Source of the DNA: Actinokineospora terrae
GTDB lineage: Bacteria; Actinomycetota; Actinomycetes; Mycobacteriales; Pseudonocardiaceae
Direction of reading: 5' to 3'
DNA: 64,000 nucleotides
Assembly: GCF_900111175.1 (NCBI RefSeq)
Contig: NZ_FOGI01000009.1
Span: forward strand, 124,001-188,000
The notes beneath the pieces are model-generated. The model made no database searches, was not told the DNA's origin, and saw nothing but the letters and a program-made list of their open reading frames with translations. How positions within the stretch are numbered: position 1 is the first letter of the stretch; each line of letters opens with the position of its first letter. The translations under genes were made by a program, and so were the position numbers. Shown here one piece after another: positions 58,779-64,000 of this stretch.

Positions 58779-59737
58779 ACCCCGTCCTGGTCGAGGTGTT
58801 GCGGTCCGGTTTCGTCGAGTCGATCCACCGGGGTTCGGTGGTCGTGCTCGACCCCGACGGCCGGGTCCGGCTCGCCCTCGGCGAGGTCGACGAGCCCGTC
58901 TTCACCCGTTCGTGCAACAAGCCGTTGCAGGCCCTCGGGCTGCTGCGGGCTGGTCTTGACCTGCCGGACGACGCCGATCTCGCGGTCGGCTGCGCGTCGC
59001 ACAGCGGCGAGGCCGAGCACGTCGAGCAGGTGCTGGGGATCCTGGCCAAGAACGGGCTCGCGGAGTCCGACCTGGGCTGCCCGCCGGACTGGCCGCTCAA
59101 CCAGGCGGCCCGCAACCGGGTGATCGCGGGCGGCGGCGGCAAGCGGGCGGCGGCGATGAACTGCTCCGGCAAGCACGCCGCGATGGTGGCGACCGCAGCG
59201 CAGCAGGGCTGGTCGGTGCTCGACTACCTGGACCCGGACCACCCGGCCCAGTCCGCCATCGCCGACGCCGTCGAGGACATGACCGGCGAGCGGATCACCT
59301 CCATCGGCGTCGACGGCTGCGGCGCCCCCCTGTTCGCGCTGACCCTGCGCGGCCTGGCCACCGGCTACACCCGCCTGGTCACCGCCGCCCCCGGCACCCG
59401 CCGCCGCCGCGTCGCCGACGCCATGCGCGCCCACCCCCACCTGGTCGGCGGCACCGACCGCGACGACACGGAGCTGATGCAGGCCATCCCCGGCCTGCTG
59501 GTCAAGGGCGGCGCGGAAGGCGTCCACGCCATGGTCCTGGCCGACGGAACCGCCATGTCCATGAAAATCGACGACGGCGCCCCCCGCCCCAGAACACCCA
59601 TCCTGGTAGGCGTCCTCCGAGCCCTGGGCTACGACGCCCCCGAACTAGAAGAAAAAGCCGAACGCGACGTCCTAGGCGGCGGAGTCCCCGTAGGCGCCGC
59701 CCGCCTAACCGATGGCCTACTAGACACCCTCGTCTAG
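58775..59737 (+). CDS. L-asparaginase (type II-like, AnsA/COG4448 family)
   Basis: A 320-aa protein of the asparaginase family typical of rhizobia and actinomycetes. LVEVLRSGFVESIHRGSVVVLD opens the fold, TRSCNKPLQALG near 44, CASHSGE near 71, MNCSGKHAAM near 127 and GVDGCGAPLFALTLRGLA near 173 are conserved. It hydrolyses asparagine to aspartate and ammonia. The family start lies upstream of any ATG or GTG; the best candidate is a CTG at 58775 that overlaps the rsiG stop (CTGA) with AGGGAGAG five bases upstream. A GTG at 58793 or a TTG at 58796 would trim the first strand. Confidence 0.88.
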   Translation: MNPVLVEVLRSGFVESIHRGSVVVLDPDGRVRLALGEVDEPVFTRSCNKPLQALGLLRAGLDLPDDADLAVGCASHSGEAEHVEQVLGILAKNGLAESDLGCPPDWPLNQAARNRVIAGGGGKRAAAMNCSGKHAAMVATAAQQGWSVLDYLDPDHPAQSAIADAVEDMTGERITSIGVDGCGAPLFALTLRGLATGYTRLVTAAPGTRRRRVADAMRAHPHLVGGTDRDDTELMQAIPGLLVKGGAEGVHAMVLADGTAMSMKIDDGAPRPRTPILVGVLRALGYDAPELEEKAERDVLGGGVPVGAARLTDGLLDTLV

Positions 59738-60059
59738 CCCTCCCGCAGCCCCCACCTCGCTGCGACCCTCCCGCCGCTCAAGATCAACTCCGCCCCGGGG
59801 ACCCACCCTCCCGGGGCCCGGGGCCCCATCTCTGAACCTATCGACCTCGGCGGTTTGTCAATAGGCCTCGGCCGGGTTCTGTGGATGGTTGGTGGGGTTG
59901 TGGACAAGTGTCCGTTCCGTTCCGAGCACCGCCCAGGTGGACCTACCGGCCGAGGGACCTGCGGGCGCCACAGCTCGCCCGCCTCCGACCAGCGCGAACG
60001 ATCATCGACTCGACCCCACCGATCCAAGCCGGGCGAAGACCCAGCGACGGTGGTCTGCG

Positions 60060-60148
60060 CCCGGCCTTCACAGACGTTGGCCAACCACGCACCCTCACGG
60101 ACGTTGGCCCCCACCCGGCCTTCACAGACGTTGGCCAACCACGCACCC
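60060..60148 (+). repeat. Tandem direct repeats ending in ACGTTGGCC
   Basis: A 35-bp segment (60060-60094) containing TTCACAGACGTTGGCCAACC is repeated without a mismatch at 60114-60148, a 54-bp period. Two shorter partial units with ACGTTGGCC lie between and after them. The motif is also the outer end of the neighbouring element copy. Confidence 0.75.
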
Positions 60149-60151
60149 CTG

Positions 60152-60412
60152 AACAACGTTGGCCGACACGCGCTCCTCGGAGTCGCTGGTGCCAACTGCT
60201 CGATGGGGTGGACTTGTTTTGTGTGGGGGAACACCAGTCGTAGCGTCGTTCGCGGACAGGGCCATGCTTTTCGGCCCCTGCTTTGCGGTCCTGCCACGGC
60301 TGGTGTCGGGGCCCCACGCAAAACAAGTCCACCGCATCGAGCACAGCTCGTAAATCGCGCCCGGGCCAATGCCGAAGGCGAGGCGTCCACCGTCGACGCC
60401 GCAGGCGAGCAC
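60152..60412 (-). repeat. Intergenic inverted-terminus element, copy 2
   Basis: Inverted relative to copy 1. The core spans 60198-60342, again exactly 145 bp, with 31-bp inverted ends (60198-60228 and 60312-60342, 29 of 31 identical). Flanking homology with copy 1 extends to AACAACGTT on one side and to GCAGGCGAGC on the other. Confidence 0.8.
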
Positions 60413-60580
60413 GAGAGCCGGACACGCCCCCAGCTCAAGATCAAACCGCCCACAGCAGCCCCCGATATACAGCCTACCGAGCAACACCGACAATCCGGGC
60501 AGAGCGAGCAGGCCCCTGTGGACAACCACTGTGGACACCCAACCCACCGCAGGCCCCACCCGAGCCCACAGCCCTAGAAC

Positions 60581-61465
60581 TCAGTTCCGCTGCTCCCGCT
60601 GCGCCAACCCCGACCAAAACGCCCGCAACCGATCAAACCGCTCCCCCACCGGCCCCGGATCCGACGCCTCAATCGCGTCCAAGATCGCGTGCACGTCCTC
60701 AGCAGACGTGTCCTCCATCAACTCCTCGTCCGACAGCAGCTGCACAAGCCCCCCATAGTCGAGCTCCACTGCCGACCCGTCATCGAAGTTCTCCAGCCAC
60801 CGGGCGGTATCAGCGAGGACCTTCGTAGGCCCCGTCTCGCCGAACGTCTGCACCGCGAGTTCATGCGCTCGCTCCACCCGCCGGAGGGCGTCGCCGTGGC
60901 TGGAGCGCCAGTAGAGCTGGCGGCGGGGGTCTTCGCGGGGGGCTAGGACGATGTGGCGTTGGGCCGGGTCGAAGAGGGCGAACCAGGGCAGTGGGACGGT
61001 CCAAGTGGTGGAGACGACGTGGACGGCGCCGCTCGGGAGGTTGGCGAGGACTCGGGTGGCCTGCTGCCTTACCCGGTCGGGTGACGCGGTCAGTACCGCG
61101 TCGCGGAGGGCAGGGCCCGCGGTGGCGAGGAAGCCGACCATGGCGGCGGCGGAGCGGGCGCGGAGGTCCAGTGGGCAGACCAGCGGGCCGGGGCCGCAGG
61201 TGGCCTCGCCGGTGGGGACCTCGGCCGGGTCGATCACCAGGAGGTCTCGCAGGGCGCTCGGGGAGGGTCGGCCGTCGCGCGACTCACCCGGGAGGGCTGC
61301 TCCGATCTGGTGTGACTTGAGCCATACCTCGCGCTCCCGGACCGGGGCGTCCAGCCGGTCCACCGGGCCCGCCTCGATCGCGGCTCTCAGCAGGTCAGCG
61401 AGGGGTTCGTCGAACGAGGACAACGGTTCGTACACCCGCAGGTAGGCGACGAACGGACGAGGCAC
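60581..61465 (-). CDS. Conserved actinobacterial protein of unknown function
   Basis: A 294-aa soluble protein (MPRPFVAYLRVYEPLSSFDEP start). The N-terminal third is helical and ends near SRDGRPSPSALRDLLVIDP; a cysteine pair (ATCGPGPLVCPLDLRARSAAAMV) follows, then a beta-rich region with VSTTWTVPLPWFALFDPAQRH. The acidic C-terminus (SDEELMEDTSAEDVHAILDA) is helical. No catalytic motif or known domain is recognised. ATG at 61465. It is divergent from the DUF3073 gene. Confidence 0.72.
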   Translation of the reverse strand: MPRPFVAYLRVYEPLSSFDEPLADLLRAAIEAGPVDRLDAPVREREVWLKSHQIGAALPGESRDGRPSPSALRDLLVIDPAEVPTGEATCGPGPLVCPLDLRARSAAAMVGFLATAGPALRDAVLTASPDRVRQQATRVLANLPSGAVHVVSTTWTVPLPWFALFDPAQRHIVLAPREDPRRQLYWRSSHGDALRRVERAHELAVQTFGETGPTKVLADTARWLENFDDGSAVELDYGGLVQLLSDEELMEDTSAEDVHAILDAIEASDPGPVGERFDRLRAFWSGLAQREQRN

Positions 61466-61682
61466 CAGCCCATCGTTTCACGGACCGCTACCGCGGCGGC
61501 GTCCAGGAAGGTGAACGGGTGGTGATCCGGGCGGCGTTCGCGGCGATGTCAGGTTCTGCACACCGTGCCGCGTCGCATCGAACCCCTTCGGCACGGTACG
61601 GTAGTTAGCAGGAATCAACTGTCGACATCTACGGGGCCGCCGTTCCCCCGGCCGCCCCGTCACTGTGCGAGGGGGTCGAGCC

Positions 61683-61865
61683 ATGGGGCGCGGCCGAGCT
61701 AAGGCCAAGCAGACGAAGGTGGCCCGGGAGCTCAAGTACAGCTCACACCACACGGACTTCGACGCCCTGCAGCGCGAGCTGTCGGGCGGTCAAGAGGACG
61801 GTCACGAGAGCAGTGACCGGTTCGACGACTCGTCCGACGACGAGTACGACGACTACCGGCGGTGA
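61683..61865 (+). CDS. DUF3073 protein (60 aa)
   Basis: A small protein with a basic N-terminus (MGRGRAKAKQTKVARELKYS) and an acidic, Asp/Ser-rich C-terminus ending DDEYDDYRR. This charge layout is the hallmark of the actinobacterial DUF3073 family, as in Rv0810c. ATG at 61683. A terminator hairpin follows five bases after the stop. Function unknown; the basic half suggests nucleic-acid contact. Confidence 0.9.
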   Translation: MGRGRAKAKQTKVARELKYSSHHTDFDALQRELSGGQEDGHESSDRFDDSSDDEYDDYRR

Positions 61866-61869
61866 ATCC

Positions 61870-61897
61870 GGGGTCCAGTGCCCCGGTGCTGGACCCC
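61870..61897 (+). terminator. Terminator after the DUF3073 gene
   Basis: GGGGTCCAG pairs with CTGGACCCC (perfect 9-bp stem, 10-nt loop) between the convergent DUF3073 and reductase genes. Confidence 0.7.
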
Positions 61898-61982
61898 TGA
61901 CCCCGCTTACCCCCTCACCTGCCCCGTGCGGCTGCCCCACGCCCCGGTAACTCCCGGATGGTGGGACAGCCGCGTGGCACGC

Positions 61983-63041
61983 TCAGAACGCCCGCGCGTA
62001 CTGGGCAGGCGGGGTGTCCTCCGCACCCAGTGCGGCTGCCGCGCGCCTCGGCCAGTACGGGTCGCGCAGCAGCTCACGGGCCAGCAGCACCAGGTCGGCA
62101 GCCTCGTCCGCGAGGATCCGCTCGGCCTGGTGCGGTTCGGTGATCATGCCGACCGCCGCGGTGGCCACCTCGGCCTTGCGGCGCACGGCGTCGGCGAAGG
62201 GGACCTGGTAGCCCGGCCCGACCGGGACCCGCGCGGTGGCCACGTTGCCGCCGGTCGACACGTCGATCACGTCGGCGCCCGCGTGCGCGAGTGCGCGCGC
62301 GATCTCCACGGTGTCGTCGACGGTCAGCCCGCCCTCGGTCCAGTCGGTGGCCGACACCCGGACGAACACCGGGAGGTCGGGTCCGACCGCGGCCCGCACG
62401 GCGCGGACGACGGCGAGTGGGAAGCGCAGCCGTCCGGCCTGGTCGCCGCCGTACTCGTCGGTCCTGGTGTTGCTCAGCGGCGACAGGAACTGGTGCAGCA
62501 GGTACCCGTGGGCGGCGTGCACCTCGACGACCTCGAAGCCCGCCGCGACGGCGTTGCGCGCCGCCTGGGCGAAGGTCTCGACGAGCGCCTCGACGTCCGC
62601 GGGGGCAAGCGCTTGCGGGACGGGGTAGCTCGCGCTGAACGGCTGGTCGGTGGGTCCGACGGTCTGCCAGCCGCCCTCGGCGACCGCGCCGTCGCCGTCG
62701 TCCCACGGCCGGTAGACCGACGCCTTGCGCCCGGCGTGCCCGAGCTGCACCCCGGGCACCGCGCCCTGCGCCTTGATGAACGCGGTGATCGGCCGCCACG
62801 CCTCGACGTGCGCCGCCGACCAGATGCCGGTGTCCTGCGGGCTGATCCGCCCGGCCGGTTCGACGGCGGTGGCCTCGGCGAACACCAGGCCGGCGCCGCC
62901 GACCGCGCGCGACCCGAGGTGGACCAGGTGCCAGTTGTCCGGCAGGCCGTCTTCGGCGCTGTACTGGCACATCGGGCTGACCACGATCCGGTTGGGCAGG
63001 GTGACCGACCGGATGGTCAGCGGGGAGAAGAGCAGGCTCAC
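61983..63041 (-). CDS. NADH:flavin oxidoreductase, old yellow enzyme family (YqjM-like)
   Basis: A 352-aa FMN-binding TIM barrel. RIVVSPMCQYSAEDG near 18 carries the Cys that marks the YqjM (thermophilic-like) class; QLGHAGRKA near 98, FEVVEVHAAHGYLLHQFLSPLSN near 167 and the phosphate-binding VGMITEP near 295 follow. It reduces activated alkenes with NAD(P)H. ATG at 63041 follows GGAGGACC. Confidence 0.92.
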   Translation of the reverse strand: MSLLFSPLTIRSVTLPNRIVVSPMCQYSAEDGLPDNWHLVHLGSRAVGGAGLVFAEATAVEPAGRISPQDTGIWSAAHVEAWRPITAFIKAQGAVPGVQLGHAGRKASVYRPWDDGDGAVAEGGWQTVGPTDQPFSASYPVPQALAPADVEALVETFAQAARNAVAAGFEVVEVHAAHGYLLHQFLSPLSNTRTDEYGGDQAGRLRFPLAVVRAVRAAVGPDLPVFVRVSATDWTEGGLTVDDTVEIARALAHAGADVIDVSTGGNVATARVPVGPGYQVPFADAVRRKAEVATAAVGMITEPHQAERILADEAADLVLLARELLRDPYWPRRAAAALGAEDTPPAQYARAF

Positions 63042-63136
63042 GGGTCCTCCAGGAATCAGTTCGCTCGGTGACGAACTTCCACGTCGACCCTAGTAAGCCC
63101 GCCCGGCCCCCGGTCTGTTCCCGTCCGGGTTCCTGG

Positions 63137-64000
63137 TCACACCCGCGCGGCCCGGCGCTTGCGCAGCGCGTTCGCCGCGGGCCAGAGCAACACGACGGCG
63201 ACGACCGCGTAGACCACGATCGAGAACGGCGTGTTCACCAGCCCGGTCAGCGACCCGTCGGAGAGCTGCAGCGCCCGGCGCATCTGCTGCTCGGCGGCAG
63301 GCCCGAGGATCACCCCGAGCACCGCGGGCAGCACCGGCAGCCCGTAGCGGCGCATGGCCAGCCCGATCACGCCGATCACGAACAGCACCAGCAGGTCGGC
63401 CACCTGCCCGCTGACCGCGTAGGCCCCGACCGCGGCGAAGAACAGGATGCCCGCGTACAGGTACGGCCGGGGGATCTTGAGCAGCTTGGCCCACACCGGG
63501 GCCAGCGGCAGGTTCAGCACCAGCAGCAGCACGGTCCCGACGAACAGGCTGGCGATCAGCCCCCACACCAGGGTCGGCTCCCGCTGGAACAGCAGCGGCC
63601 CCGGCTGGATCCCGTACTGCTGGAACGCGGCCAGCATGACCGCCGCGACGGCCGTGGTCGGCAGGCCGAGGGTCAGCATCGACACCAGGGTCCCCGCCGC
63701 GGACGCGCTGGCCGTGGCCTCCGGTCCCGCGACGCCCTCGATGGCGCCGTGGCCGAACTCGCTCTTGTCCTTCGCGAGCCGCTTCTCCACCGCGTAGGAC
63801 AGGAAGGTCGGGATCTCGGCCCCGCCTGCGGGCAGCGCCCCGAACGGGAACCCGATCAGCGGCCCGCGCAGCCAGGGCTTCCACGAGCGGCGCAGGTCGT
63901 CGCGGCCGAGCCAGGCCCGGCCGACCGGGATCGGCTCGGCGGGGCGGCGGCGCAGGTGCAGCGCGACCCACAGCGACTCGCCGACGGCGAACAGGCCGAC
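63137..64000 (-). CDS. Tripartite tricarboxylate transporter permease TctA (5' end outside window)
   Basis: The frame is open to the right edge and encodes the C-terminal 287 residues of a TctA-type permease. The family segment PFGALPAGGAEIPTFLSYAVEKR is plain, followed by membrane helices such as TASASAAGTLVSMLTLGLPTTAVAAVMLAAF and LYAGILFFAAVGAYAVSGQVADLLVLFVIGVIG. With TctB and a TctC binding protein it imports citrate or related carboxylates using the sodium or proton gradient. Those partners would lie beyond 64000. Confidence 0.9.
   Translation of the reverse strand, partial: VGLFAVGESLWVALHLRRRPAEPIPVGRAWLGRDDLRRSWKPWLRGPLIGFPFGALPAGGAEIPTFLSYAVEKRLAKDKSEFGHGAIEGVAGPEATASASAAGTLVSMLTLGLPTTAVAAVMLAAFQQYGIQPGPLLFQREPTLVWGLIASLFVGTVLLLVLNLPLAPVWAKLLKIPRPYLYAGILFFAAVGAYAVSGQVADLLVLFVIGVIGLAMRRYGLPVLPAVLGVILGPAAEQQMRRALQLSDGSLTGLVNTPFSIVVYAVVAVVLLWPAANALRKRRAARV

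Larger units (their letters stand above)
59738..60580. other. Large gene-free region with DnaA-box-like sites
   Basis: An 843-bp intergenic region. TGTGGACAA (perfect TTGTCCACA on the other strand) occurs at 59899-59907 and 60517-60525, with near matches TGTGGATGG at 59880 and TGTGGACAC at 60530. A tandem repeat (60060-60148) and element copy 2 (60152-60412) fill the middle. No credible gene: the many open frames are driven by the repeats. Confidence 0.55.

Overview
Organism. GC-rich DNA (mostly above 70 percent by eye) with GTG starts, tightly overlapping genes and a mycothiol marker (mshD). It also has a GlnR/MtrA-type regulator, lmeA, an ESX-associated EspG/PPE-like block, an AfsR/SARP regulator, an RsiG-type anti-sigma factor and a DUF3073 gene. 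Together these point to a filamentous actinomycete, most probably family Pseudonocardiaceae. A methyl-accepting chemotaxis protein would fit a genus with motile spores such as Actinokineospora, but that is inference.

Layout, 0-23 kb. The left part looks accessory. In order it holds: a sensor-kinase tail; a maleylpyruvate-isomerase-fold enzyme; an Lrp regulator divergent from a fused indolepyruvate:ferredoxin oxidoreductase; OsmC; an NB-ARC/TPR STAND ATPase with an amyloid-like N-terminal motif; a three-gene overlapping operon (GT-B-like protein, 98-aa protein, PfkB kinase); a SARP-NB-ARC-TPR activator; a Crp-type regulator with a degenerate nucleotide-cyclase-like partner; exonuclease III; a nitroreductase; an orphan chemotaxis receptor; an XRE regulator divergent from an NTF2-like/LLM pair; and a snapalysin-like secreted protease.

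Layout, 23-29.5 kb. A tRNA-Lys gene is followed by a DMT exporter, a PEP-mutase-like enzyme, a saccharopine-dehydrogenase pair, a phosphotransferase-fold kinase, an Asp-rich calcium-repeat protein and a macro-domain protein.

Layout, 29.5-62 kb. From memory, this stretch keeps the gene content of the Mycobacterium tuberculosis Rv0810c-Rv0823c region: dusB, LCP protein, phoU, pstB, mshD, glnR, lmeA, thioredoxin, rhodanese, sseC, FABP, pabC, ygfZ and DUF3073. Into this backbone are set an ESX-type block (espG, PPE-like, two DUF3558 lipoproteins, WXG-like protein), the rest of the pst operon, pxpBC, a BKACE enzyme, rsiG and an asparaginase. phoU and pstS each carry an upstream pair of 11-bp PHO-box-like repeats, so phosphate control by PhoP is likely for both. 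The thiosulfate sulfurtransferase operon is preceded by a cysteine-containing leader peptide. The right end holds an old-yellow-enzyme reductase and a truncated TctA permease.

Most unusual observation. Three copies of an unexplained intergenic element with 31-bp inverted termini lie at about 42.1, 57.1 and 60.2 kb. The two well-preserved copies have an identical 145-bp terminus-to-terminus length, lie in opposite orientation and share homologous flanks of 45-75 bp on both sides. All positions, motifs and alignments were read by eye from the sequence; no database search was run.
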